Below are positions 43,822 through 52,061 of a stretch of DNA of 64,000 nucleotides, piece by piece. The notes beneath the pieces were generated by a model. The model did no database searches. It was not told the origin of the DNA and saw only the letters and a program-made list of their open reading frames with translations. Each line of letters opens with the position of its first letter. The first letter of the stretch is position 1. The DNA lies in assembly GCF_003989825.1 (NCBI RefSeq), contig NZ_RZHE01000002.1, forward strand, positions 124,001 through 188,000, given 5' to 3'. Position numbers and translations under genes: made by a program. The stretch is from Vreelandella populi. Lineage in GTDB: Bacteria; Pseudomonadota; Gammaproteobacteria; Pseudomonadales; Halomonadaceae.

Positions 43822-45321
43822 TTAGCGAAGTGTAGTGGGTGCTTCAGTGTTCGCAAGAGTCGGTTCGGGCACTTGTTCCATACGCTGGCGCTCTTGATCA
43901 AGAATCGCTAGCGCTTGAGCAGAGGTGACGCGGGAAGCGGGTGTCATTAGGCTAACAACCACTCCCGCTACTAACGCTATTAGCACAGCGGGGATGCTCG
44001 GGTTGCCCCAAAAGGCTGTCCAATCGCTATTCGCGATAATCATTAAAGACGTTACTGACGCGCAAATCAGCGTGGCGATGGCGCCTTGCCAATTATAGCG
44101 TGGCCAGAAACGACCCAACATGGCGCTTACGAATAGTCCCGACAGGATAGTTGAGATCATGCGAGTGATGTAAGTAATCACATTGTCCGAGGCAAGTGCG
44201 AAAAGCAGCGCCAAACCAATGGTTACCACTAAGGCAATACGTGAGAAGCGCACTACATTACGGGCCGAGGGTGTACGCCCCGTCGCCAGCACATACAAAT
44301 CACGAATGAGCGTAGAGACACCGGCGATCGCATCGGAGCTGGCGCTCGACATAGTGGCGGAAAGGCCCGCTACCAATAGTAGTAGCCCCAACCCTAGCGG
44401 CATGATTTCAGTGGCCAGGAAAGGAAAGGCGTAGTTGCTATTTTCGAGCCCAGGATTAAAAGCATGCGTTGCCATTCCGATGATTGCGGGAATGATTGAG
44501 AAACCCATATAAAGAACGCCGGTGATCAAAAACGAACGGCGCACCGACCCAACTGATTCGCCTGAGTAAATACGCTGACGGAAAGAAGGCGTTGCAAGCA
44601 CACCAATCGCAATCACGGCGGCAAGCGAAAGCGCAGGCAGTGCACCGATTTGGTCAATGCCTAGAAAGCTCGTAGCACCTGTCTCCATGCCTGTTGTTAG
44701 CCCAGAGAAGCCGCCAACTTCCACTAGCGCCAGCACGGCCATCAAGATAAACCCTGCGAAAAGCACGACCGCTTGAATGGTGTCGGTCCAGATAACCGCA
44801 AAGTAACCGCCGATGACGCAGTAAATGCCAAAGCCTAAAGCAACCAGAATACGTGCCGTCGTCAAGTCAATGCCTGCCATCCAGGAGAGGTATAGGCCAC
44901 CACCGAGAATATGGGCGCCCAACCAACCGATGCAGGCAATATAGATAAGTAACGCGACGATATTGCGAACCAGCCGATTAGCGCCAACGTAATAGGCCAG
45001 TTCCTCACTCATGGTCATAAAGCGAAACTTGCGTATCGGCGCAAAGCAGACGGCAAGCAGAAGAACCCCAATAGCGCCACCAATACCGTATAGCGCGCCT
45101 GCCCAGCCATTGGCATAGCCAAAACCCACGGCACCCATACTGGAGCCGGTACCCACCATCGTGGCGACAGTGGTTCCAACCGTTAAGAAGAGCGGAACAC
45201 TACGGCCGCCCAATAGAAAATCATCGCCATTGCCCCGTTTATGACGGGATATATACCAACCAAACAAGATCATAACGGCGATATAGATGATAAAGGCTGA
45301 AAGGAATATATGACTGTTCAT
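43822..45321 (-). CDS. Sodium:solute symporter (SSS family)
   Basis: 499 residues with about 13 TM helices. Family marks: DDFLLGGRSVPLFLTVGTTVATMVG is split by the first helices, GGYFAVIWTDTIQ, and the Na+-site region LLLVAGLSATMSSASSDAI. It imports a solute with Na+. It is followed in reverse by RidA, a D-aminoacylase and an RpiR regulator on the same strand, so an N-acyl-D-amino acid or similar amino compound is the likely cargo. The 142-base gap to ridA holds an unusual pair of hairpins. Confidence 0.93.
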   Translation of the reverse strand: MNSHIFLSAFIIYIAVMILFGWYISRHKRGNGDDFLLGGRSVPLFLTVGTTVATMVGTGSSMGAVGFGYANGWAGALYGIGGAIGVLLLAVCFAPIRKFRFMTMSEELAYYVGANRLVRNIVALLIYIACIGWLGAHILGGGLYLSWMAGIDLTTARILVALGFGIYCVIGGYFAVIWTDTIQAVVLFAGFILMAVLALVEVGGFSGLTTGMETGATSFLGIDQIGALPALSLAAVIAIGVLATPSFRQRIYSGESVGSVRRSFLITGVLYMGFSIIPAIIGMATHAFNPGLENSNYAFPFLATEIMPLGLGLLLLVAGLSATMSSASSDAIAGVSTLIRDLYVLATGRTPSARNVVRFSRIALVVTIGLALLFALASDNVITYITRMISTILSGLFVSAMLGRFWPRYNWQGAIATLICASVTSLMIIANSDWTAFWGNPSIPAVLIALVAGVVVSLMTPASRVTSAQALAILDQERQRMEQVPEPTLANTEAPTTLR

Positions 45322-45381
45322 GCTAACCTCTTATCGTTGTTTATTCAGCCGTTGCCGCGGCTGTAGTTAAGCAATGCAGGC

Positions 45382-45457
45382 GATTACCGCTGGGCTTTTT
45401 TCTTGATCAGGCGGTAATCTGGCGCCGTACCCTTGCCGGGGTACGGCGCTTTTTTTT
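45382..45457 (+). terminator. Hairpin plus perfect terminator, T-run only on the plus strand
   Basis: GATTACCGC (45382-45390) pairs with GCGGTAATC (45411-45419). Then GCGCCGTACCC (45422-45432) pairs with GGGTACGGCGC (45439-45449), followed by eight T. Both flanking genes are on the minus strand, where no T-run exists, so the terminator points against them. It could end a small plus-strand RNA. Confidence 0.75.
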
Positions 45458-45463
45458 GTGATG

Positions 45464-45856
45464 CTAAACGCGATCAGCGCGGAAGCACTTCACGTCAACC
45501 TCGACCTTGCAATCCACCACCAAGTCTTGAACGCTGCAGATACGTGCCGGTGGGTTGTCGCCAAATATCTCCTTAAATACCTTGTTGAAAGAGGTGAAAT
45601 AACGCGCGTCCGTTAGCACAGTCGTTACGTGGACAACATCTTCAACGCCGTAGCCAGCCTCGTGCATGATGGCTAAACAGTTGTCGAACGCCAGGCGGGT
45701 TTGCTCGACGATGCCGCCTTCAACAACCTCACCGTCAGTCATCGGTGTCTGACCAGAGACATACAGCCAGCCACCTGCCTCTACGGCGCGAGCAAAAGGT
45801 AGTTTCTGACCACCGGTGCCTACGCCGCCTTCTGTGCCATATCGAGTAATACTCAT
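45464..45856 (-). CDS. RidA family enamine/imine deaminase
   Basis: 130 residues of the YjgF/RidA fold: LPFARAVEAGGWLYVSGQTPM near the start, then NCLAIMHEAGYGVEDVVHVTTVL and PARICSVQDLVVDCKVEVDV, in which the catalytic Arg of RidA is conserved. RidA proteins hydrolyse reactive imines formed by PLP enzymes or amino acid oxidases. The start overlaps the D-aminoacylase stop by 4 bases, which ties it to D-amino acid breakdown here. AGGAGAAAAC precedes ATG 45856. Confidence 0.92.
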   Translation of the reverse strand: MSITRYGTEGGVGTGGQKLPFARAVEAGGWLYVSGQTPMTDGEVVEGGIVEQTRLAFDNCLAIMHEAGYGVEDVVHVTTVLTDARYFTSFNKVFKEIFGDNPPARICSVQDLVVDCKVEVDVKCFRADRV

Positions 45857-47340
45857 GATGTTTTCTCCTGCTTGGGTTGAGAGAGAGGGGAGTTTTGAGC
45901 AATACGCTCAGTGCGGCGTAACATTCGCCCTGAACGCTGGTCGGTAATAGCGCCCTGGTAATAGGCAAGCTTGCCATTCACTATGACCATATCGATGCCT
46001 TTAGCTGCCGCGATAGGGGCCTCGTAACTAGCTGTATCTTCCAGCACCTTGAGATCAAAAAGGGTGAGATCTGCATAGGCGCCGACACGTATGACGCCGC
46101 GATCCGTCAAACCAAAATTGGCTGCTGAAAGGCTGGTCATTTTGCGCACCGCTTCTGTAAGGGGCATTAGGTTTAAATCACGGCTGTAGTGGGCCAGAAC
46201 CCGTGGAAAGGCGCCCCACAGCCGCGGGTGTGGATGCGGATCATTGGGCAAGCCGTCTGAGCCCACCATGGAGAGCGGATGTGCCAACACTTGCTGCATA
46301 TCCGCTTCGCTCATGTTGTGGTAAACCGCCCCGGCAGGCTGTAGCTGCTTGGCAGCGTCTAGAAGCGACATATGCCAGTCGGCTGCGATGTCTTTTAGTG
46401 GGCGACGCGCCTGTTCTGGATGAGGCTCTGACCAGGTAATCGTGATCTCGATCTCATCCGTTACCTGGCCAAGGTCTAGGGTCGAGGATCCTGCCGTATA
46501 GGGGTAGCAGTCGCAGTGGGCATGTTGATGTTGGGCGGCCACCTCAAGTTTACTCAGTGCCTGACCTGCGCCTCCCCAGTTGCCTGCGCCTGCGCATTTC
46601 AGATGCGAAATTACTAAAGGAACCTGGCCATCCCGAGCGGTTGTGAATGCTTCATCCATGGCCTCCAGTAGTCCTGCAAACTCATTGCGCAGGTGAGTGG
46701 TATATACGCCCCCCGATTTTCCAACCGCCGCCACCAATGGCGCCATTTCAGTGGTTGGCGCATGTATCGCGTTGCGATACGCAAGCCCCGAGCTAAGCCC
46801 CAGAGCGCCTTCATCCAGTGCCTGGCGTAGCAGGACCTCCATGGCGGAGATTTCATCTACGCTGGCCGGGCGGGCAAAGCTGTCCATTACCTGGCTGCGT
46901 AAGCTGGTGTGCCCAACTAAGGCCGCGACATTAATGCTCGGCTTGGCGGCGTCTACCGCATTGGCATAATCCGCGAAGCTTGAGTAACGAAAATCTTCGA
47001 TGTTACCCAGTAAGTTCATTGGATCCGGGACGTTGTCGGCAAGTGTTACAGGGCTTGCACTGATACCACAGTTACCCACCACTACCGTGGTGACGCCCTG
47101 GGTTAGCTTTGGCAGCATTTCGGGCGTACGAATGACATTGGTATCATCGTGGGTATGAACATCAATAAAGCCTGGAGCCAAATAACGCTCTTGAGCATCG
47201 ATAACGGTGGTGGCCGTTGCATAAGGCATCGTGCCAATAGCGCAAATGCGCTCACCTTGAATAGCGACATCCGCACGAAAATGCGGCATGCCAGAGCCAT
47301 CCAGCACGTTGGCATTACGAATTAATACGTCGTAAACCAT
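45853..47340 (-). CDS. N-acyl-D-amino-acid deacylase (D-aminoacylase family amidohydrolase)
   Basis: 495 residues. Amidohydrolase metal ligands are in PGFIDVHTHDD (near 60), the bridging Cys in GNCGIS (near 96), His in HLRNE and ISHLKC, and the catalytic Asp in VGSDGLPNDP. It removes the acyl group from N-acyl-D-amino acids, yielding a free D-amino acid; D-glutamate and D-aspartate forms exist and cannot be told apart by reading. It begins right after the RpiR stop, behind a TTAGGAG box that overlaps that stop. Confidence 0.92.
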   Translation of the reverse strand: MVYDVLIRNANVLDGSGMPHFRADVAIQGERICAIGTMPYATATTVIDAQERYLAPGFIDVHTHDDTNVIRTPEMLPKLTQGVTTVVVGNCGISASPVTLADNVPDPMNLLGNIEDFRYSSFADYANAVDAAKPSINVAALVGHTSLRSQVMDSFARPASVDEISAMEVLLRQALDEGALGLSSGLAYRNAIHAPTTEMAPLVAAVGKSGGVYTTHLRNEFAGLLEAMDEAFTTARDGQVPLVISHLKCAGAGNWGGAGQALSKLEVAAQHQHAHCDCYPYTAGSSTLDLGQVTDEIEITITWSEPHPEQARRPLKDIAADWHMSLLDAAKQLQPAGAVYHNMSEADMQQVLAHPLSMVGSDGLPNDPHPHPRLWGAFPRVLAHYSRDLNLMPLTEAVRKMTSLSAANFGLTDRGVIRVGAYADLTLFDLKVLEDTASYEAPIAAAKGIDMVIVNGKLAYYQGAITDQRSGRMLRRTERIAQNSPLSQPKQEKTS

Positions 47341-47341
47341 C

Positions 47342-48205
47342 TTAGTCTCCTAATGGCTGGCGGTTATCACCACCGCGATGGTCATCCAGGCTCAGTTTGA
47401 GTCGGCGCAATTTAGTGCGTGAGCGCTCGCGATGTCGCATGGCAAGCTCAAGTGCCAGCACATCGATAACCGCGAGCATGGCGTAGCGTGAAGCCGAAGG
47501 GTGGTAAATGAAGTCGGTTTCGCGCGAGGTAATTGGCAGCACAATGTCGGAGGTGGTGGCGAGCGGCGAATTCATGGCGGTGATAGCGATGACCTTAGCG
47601 CCGTACTGCTTGGCAATCTGCGCCGACTCCACCATTTCAGGGGTGTAGCCGGTTACTGATAACACGACCACCACGTCATCTGGCTCAAGCGTTGACGCCA
47701 CCATGCGGGGCAAGAGCGCCTGGGGGTAGGCGCAGACCGCATAGCCAAGACGCACTAGGCGAAACTGAAATTCCTGGGAAAGAATGCTTGAGCCGCCACC
47801 CGCGCCAAACACAAGTATTTGGCGCGCATTATCAAGCTGCTCAACGGCACCAGCCACATCCGCCTGGGCGAGTAAGTCGCGGTTGAGCGCCAACGTCTGG
47901 GTCGCAATGTCGTAAACCACGCTGGAGCCATCTTCGGGCGTGGCTTCCTGAATAAACCGGCGTCCCGCTCCTAGGGCTTTCGTCAGGCGGGTTTTTAAAT
48001 CGCGTACGTTTGTACAGCCGATAGCGCGTGCAAAGCGAGTCACGCTGGCATCACTTACCCCGGCGCGCTGAGCGATATCACTGATACTGGATTCGGTGAC
48101 AAAATCAATGTCAGCAAAAATAAGCTCCGCAACTTTTCGTTCAGCGTCGCGAAGCGTATTAAAGTCAGTGGTTATTCGAGACAAAATGTCTATTTCTTGG
48201 CTCAC
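47342..48205 (-). CDS. MurR/RpiR-family transcriptional regulator
   Basis: 287 residues from GTG 48205, which has AGGAG six bases ahead; the longer frame from 48286 has none. An HTH_6 domain (about 5-80, ISDIAQRAGVSDASVTRFARAIG) is followed by a SIS domain (about 125-250, ILVFGAGGGSSILSQE and LSVTGYTPE). SIS-type RpiR proteins usually bind sugar phosphates or amino sugars. It is the first gene of the minus-strand unit and divergent from a D-amino acid enzyme; a long inverted repeat in the shared promoter region is its probable operator. Confidence 0.92.
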   Translation of the reverse strand: MSQEIDILSRITTDFNTLRDAERKVAELIFADIDFVTESSISDIAQRAGVSDASVTRFARAIGCTNVRDLKTRLTKALGAGRRFIQEATPEDGSSVVYDIATQTLALNRDLLAQADVAGAVEQLDNARQILVFGAGGGSSILSQEFQFRLVRLGYAVCAYPQALLPRMVASTLEPDDVVVVLSVTGYTPEMVESAQIAKQYGAKVIAITAMNSPLATTSDIVLPITSRETDFIYHPSASRYAMLAVIDVLALELAMRHRERSRTKLRRLKLSLDDHRGGDNRQPLGD

Positions 48206-48239
48206 CGTGAGCTCCTGATGGTTGCCTTGTTTAAAAAAT

Positions 48240-48286
48240 ATGTTAGTTTCTATCTTAAAGTCAATATTTGTGAAAATAACTAACAT
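48240..48286. promoter_or_regulatory. Inverted repeat in RpiR / D-amino acid enzyme divergent promoter
   Basis: ATGTTAGTT (48240-48248) and AACTAACAT (48278-48286) are exact reverse complements 29 bases apart in a very AT-rich 122-base spacer. The half-site spacing (38 bases centre to centre) suits two dimers or a tetramer of the RpiR protein controlling both directions. Confidence 0.55.
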
Positions 48287-48327
48287 TGATGTGGTTAAAT
48301 GCGCTTAAAACTCCAGGAGATGGGTAC

Positions 48328-49536
48328 ATGCAATCAATGGCGTTAGCAGTAGATAAAGGCAGCGTGGAACTAGGCCCCAGCCTGCTGGGGGGCGTCAGTC
48401 TGCCTGCAGCCGTGGTGCATGAAGGTCCGCTTGAACATAACTTGGTGTGGATGCAGCGTTTTGCAGAAGCCCACGGCGCCCGCTTGGCGCCTCATGGTAA
48501 AACCACTATGACGCCAGCGCTTTTTCATCGTCAGATTCAGGCGGGTGCATGGGGGATTACCTTGGCGACGGCACCTCAGTGCCGCGCAGCCTTTGCTCAT
48601 GGTATTACTCGGTTATTGATGGCTAACCAGTTGGTGGGACAGGCGAATATGGCCATTATCGCTAGCCTGATAGAACAGGGGGCGACGTTTTACTGTGTTG
48701 TGGACAGTCAGGAAAACGTACGCCAGCTTGGGCGCTTTTTTGCCAAGCGAGGCCTGATCTTACCGGTTTTGATTGAGGTAGGTGTTCCGGGTGGAAGGTG
48801 CGGCTGCCGTACCCAGCAACAGATACTCTCTCTGGCCGGGACTATTGCTGAAGAACCCGCGCTGTCATTGGCGGGGTTGGAAGGCTATGAAGGCGTCGTG
48901 CACGGCGCTGATCCAGAAGCTGGTATTCGTGCTTACGCTAAATATCTAGTGGATGTGGCGGTAGAGCTTGAGGCAGCAAAGCGCTTTTCAGAACCTGAGC
49001 CCATAGTCACAGCATCGGGTTCTGCCTGGTATGACTTGATTGCAGAAGCCTTTGAGGGAGCGCCGCTTCAAGGTCGGTTTACAGCCGTATTACGCCCAGG
49101 GTGTTACGTAGTTCACGACCATGGACTGTATCGTGATGCGCAATCCGCCGTGCTTGCCCGTCGGCCTGATTTACCGGACGGGCTTGAGCCTGCTCTGGAA
49201 GTTTTTGCACAGGTACAGTCGCTCCCCGAGCCTGGGCTTGCCATCATTGCGTTAGGCAAGCGCGATATTGGCCATGATCAGTTACCTATTGCCTTGCGTC
49301 GTTACAGGGAAACCGGTACCCCTGAACAGCTGTTGTCGGTGGATGGTTGGGAAGTGACGAAAATTATGGATCAGCACACTTTCGTGCGACTTCCTAAAGA
49401 AGCTCTGGATGTAGAAGTTGGTGATATTGTTGCGTTTGGTGCCTCTCACCCCTGTTTAACGTTCGATAAATGGCGCCAACTACTGTTAGTCGATAATGAC
49501 TTAAACGTTAAAGAGCACTTGGCTACCTACTTTTAG
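48328..49536 (+). CDS. PLP-dependent D-amino acid deaminase/aldolase (D-serine dehydratase-like)
   Basis: 402 residues from ATG 48328 (AGGAG eight bases ahead). An alanine-racemase-type barrel with the PLP Lys in APHGKTT (near 60), then a D-serine-dehydratase-like C-terminal domain ending in SHPCLTFDKW, whose His and Cys are the metal ligands of this family. Relatives are D-threonine aldolase, eukaryotic-type D-serine dehydratase and bacterial amino acid deaminases. Next to a D-aminoacylase and RidA, deamination of a D-amino acid is the likely role. Convergent with kduD with a 4-base overlap. Confidence 0.88.
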   Translation: MQSMALAVDKGSVELGPSLLGGVSLPAAVVHEGPLEHNLVWMQRFAEAHGARLAPHGKTTMTPALFHRQIQAGAWGITLATAPQCRAAFAHGITRLLMANQLVGQANMAIIASLIEQGATFYCVVDSQENVRQLGRFFAKRGLILPVLIEVGVPGGRCGCRTQQQILSLAGTIAEEPALSLAGLEGYEGVVHGADPEAGIRAYAKYLVDVAVELEAAKRFSEPEPIVTASGSAWYDLIAEAFEGAPLQGRFTAVLRPGCYVVHDHGLYRDAQSAVLARRPDLPDGLEPALEVFAQVQSLPEPGLAIIALGKRDIGHDQLPIALRRYRETGTPEQLLSVDGWEVTKIMDQHTFVRLPKEALDVEVGDIVAFGASHPCLTFDKWRQLLLVDNDLNVKEHLATYF

Positions 49537-50285
49537 CGTGCAAGCCAACCGCCATCCACCGCTAGTGTGTGGCCATGAACGTAGCGGGCTGCGTCAGAGC
49601 ACAAAAAGATGACTGCGCCCGCCAAGTCGTCAGGCGTTCCCCAGCGGCCAGCCGGAATACGGCCGAGTATTTCGTCATGGCGTTGGGGGTCGTCGCGCAG
49701 CGCTTGGGTGTTATCGGTTGCCATGTATCCAGGGGCGATCGCATTCACGTTGATATTGTGGGCGGCCCACTCGTTGGCCAGCAGGCGAGTGAGGCCTAGA
49801 AGCCCGCTTTTGCTAGCGGTGTAGGAGGGGACGCGAATGCCGCCTTGGAATGAGAGTAGTGAGGCGATATTGACAATTTTGCCGGGTACCTTGCGCTCAA
49901 TAAGATGCTTGGCGACGTGTTGAGCCAGGAAGAACGTGGCCTTTAAGTTAACGTCCAGCACCGAGTCCCAGTCTTCTTCAGAAAACTCAATGGCCGGTGC
50001 CCGGCGGATAATGCCAGCATTGTTGATCAGGATATCCAGCTTGCCCGCTTGTGTGATGGCCTGGCTTACGATCTCGCTTGGCGCGTGATGGCCAAGCTCC
50101 GCCTCAACCGCGTAAAAGCGCTGTCCCAAGGCTTCGACCTGATGTTGCGTGTCATCGGCAGGGCGGCGGCTAACGCCGACAATGTCAGCACCTGCTTGGG
50201 CTAGGGCCAGGGCAATACCTTGCCCTAATCCTTTATTGCAGCCGGTTACCATGGCGACTTGACCGTGCAGCGAAAATAGTTTCAT
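49533..50285 (-). CDS. kduD: 2-dehydro-3-deoxy-D-gluconate 5-dehydrogenase (KduD-like SDR)
   Basis: 250 residues from ATG 50285 (AAGGGAG upstream). MKLFSLHGQVAMVTGCNKGLGQG is the KduD-type start with the SDR loop, then NNAGIIRRAPA, IVNIASLLSFQGG, YTASKSG and a GHTLAVDGGWLAR end. It interconverts 2,5-diketo-3-deoxygluconate and KDG in pectin/alginate breakdown; related SDRs act on gluconates. It is the last gene of the LacI-regulated group here. Adjacent KDG-forming enzymes make the KduD reading plausible. Confidence 0.85.
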   Translation of the reverse strand: MKLFSLHGQVAMVTGCNKGLGQGIALALAQAGADIVGVSRRPADDTQHQVEALGQRFYAVEAELGHHAPSEIVSQAITQAGKLDILINNAGIIRRAPAIEFSEEDWDSVLDVNLKATFFLAQHVAKHLIERKVPGKIVNIASLLSFQGGIRVPSYTASKSGLLGLTRLLANEWAAHNINVNAIAPGYMATDNTQALRDDPQRHDEILGRIPAGRWGTPDDLAGAVIFLCSDAARYVHGHTLAVDGGWLAR

Positions 50286-50351
50286 CGTGTCACTCCCTTC
50301 AACTGCTATGCATATCAACAAGGTGGTTGTATCAGCGCCTTACGTGTTGTG

Positions 50352-51041
50352 CTAACTAGTGGTTTTTATATCAAGGCGGGCAATCACGTCAGGTAGCTCA
50401 TGAGCATGCTGTATACCAATCGCGCCTTCGGGTGTGGTTTCCTCTTTGGGGAAGTGGTTGATATGGATAACATGCATGCCCGCCGCCAAGCCTGCTTCTA
50501 CGCCCACCGCCGCATCGTCGATCACGATACATTGCTCGGGGGCATAGCCCATTGCCGAGGCTGCCTGAAGATAGAGCGCGGGGTCGGGTTTCCATACATT
50601 CAGCGTGTAAGCGCTAAAGATTTGTTCTCCAAAGTGCGGCGTTAGGCGCGTGCTTTCCAGCGCGCAGCGAATCTTGCGCTCTGGCCCGTTGGATACCACC
50701 GCCTTGGGGTAGGCACTTAAGGCTGCCAGTGCCTCAGGGATACCCGCTATCGGCTCAAGCTCAGCGCGCATGCGCGTCTCCATACGGGCGCGCATTTGGG
50801 CTTCCAACGTCGGAAATTGATCTTCTACCAATACGCCAAAACGCTCTTCAAGCATTTGGACGATGGTGTAAAAGCGAATACCGCGGAATTCTTCCATATA
50901 TTGCCGGGCTGAAAACGGCAAACCGAACTCAGGCAGGACTTCCCCAAGCACCTCGGCGAGTAGAATTTCGCTGTCAACGAGCGTGCCATCGCAATCAAAC
51001 AGCAGGCAAAGCGGTGCAGGTGCCGCGAGCGGATTATTCAT
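50352..51041 (-). CDS. HAD-superfamily phosphatase
   Basis: 229 residues from ATG 51041, which overlaps the upstream gene by 8 bases; a longer frame from 51080 is less likely. HAD motif I is FDCDGTLVDSE, motif II is VVSNGP, the Lys is in WKPDP, and motif III is IVIDDAAVGVEAG. The cap is alpha-helical (C1), as in sugar-phosphate phosphatases and beta-phosphoglucomutases. It probably dephosphorylates a sugar phosphate of the same pathway, perhaps relieving phosphosugar stress; the substrate is not readable. Confidence 0.88.
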   Translation of the reverse strand: MNNPLAAPAPLCLLFDCDGTLVDSEILLAEVLGEVLPEFGLPFSARQYMEEFRGIRFYTIVQMLEERFGVLVEDQFPTLEAQMRARMETRMRAELEPIAGIPEALAALSAYPKAVVSNGPERKIRCALESTRLTPHFGEQIFSAYTLNVWKPDPALYLQAASAMGYAPEQCIVIDDAAVGVEAGLAAGMHVIHINHFPKEETTPEGAIGIQHAHELPDVIARLDIKTTS

Positions 51042-52011
51042 TAAGCACCGTTTCGTTAACGACGTTGATCGGACGCTCACCCTGGAGCGCTAAACGAATA
51101 TTATCCACGGCGCGTTGGGCCATTGCCTGGCGGGTTTCATGGGTGGCCGAGGCAATATGCGGTAACGCGACCACGTTATGCATATGGGGAAGCGGTGATG
51201 AGGCGGGAAGAGGTTCCTGCTCGAATACGTCAAGGCCAGCCGCTCGAATTGTGTCGTTTTCCAAGGCTTCGATCAGGGCTGCCTCATCAACCACTTTGCC
51301 ACGCGCAATATTGACGAAAACCGCTGAGGGCTTCATCAACGAGAATTCATGCTTGCCAATCAGCTTTTCCGTCTCTTGGGTGAGGGGGACGGTAATACAC
51401 ACATAATCGGATTCTGCCAAGAGCGTTTCTAGTTCGCAGCGCTTTGCGCCCAGCTCTTTTTCAAGCTCCGGCTTCGGTGAAGCGTTGGAGTAGAGAATCG
51501 GCATGCCAAAGCCCAGCGCGCCGCGTCGGGCAATCGCCGCACCGATACGGCCAAATCCGACCATGCCGAGCGTTTTGCCGTGTACATCGTTGGCGAATAA
51601 ATCAGGACCGATACTGGACGTCCATTTGCCTTGTTTGACCACTTCCGCAAGCTCGATCATGCGTCGGCCAGCCGCCATGATCAGCGCAAAGCCAATGTCA
51701 GCCGTTGTTTCGGTGAGCACATCTGGGGTGTTGCACAGCATGATGCCGCGCTTGGTCAGCTCATCCACGGGGATGCTATCGTAACCCACAGAAACGGTCG
51801 AAATAACTTCAAGCGCGGGCGCTGCGTCCAGCAACTCGGGGGTGACAGGCAGCCCGGAGCCGATAATGCCATGCGCTTTGGAAAGTACCTCAGCCACACC
51901 CGGCTGGGTCAGATCCAGTGAGCCTGAATGCTCAAGTAACGTAAAGTATTGTGCTAACTCTTCCTGCTGAGAGGCGCTGAGTCGACCCATTACCATAATA
52001 TTCTTTTTCAT
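51034..52011 (-). CDS. 2-hydroxyacid dehydrogenase (2-ketogluconate reductase type)
   Basis: 325 residues of the D-isomer 2-hydroxyacid family. The NAD(P) loop is GMVGFGRIG (near 150); catalytic Arg lies in NIARGKVVDE, Glu in GLDVFEQEP and His in LPHIASATHETR. The neighbourhood (LacI regulator, PfkB kinase) resembles the Pseudomonas kgu genes, where KguD reduces 2-keto-6-phosphogluconate. Glyoxylate/hydroxypyruvate reductase is the main alternative. It lies 50 bases after the kinase gene. Confidence 0.88.
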   Translation of the reverse strand: MKKNIMVMGRLSASQQEELAQYFTLLEHSGSLDLTQPGVAEVLSKAHGIIGSGLPVTPELLDAAPALEVISTVSVGYDSIPVDELTKRGIMLCNTPDVLTETTADIGFALIMAAGRRMIELAEVVKQGKWTSSIGPDLFANDVHGKTLGMVGFGRIGAAIARRGALGFGMPILYSNASPKPELEKELGAKRCELETLLAESDYVCITVPLTQETEKLIGKHEFSLMKPSAVFVNIARGKVVDEAALIEALENDTIRAAGLDVFEQEPLPASSPLPHMHNVVALPHIASATHETRQAMAQRAVDNIRLALQGERPINVVNETVLNE

Positions 52012-52061
52012 TTTGTCTCCTGTTGTGTTGATATTTTTATTAAATGAAACATTAACTGATT

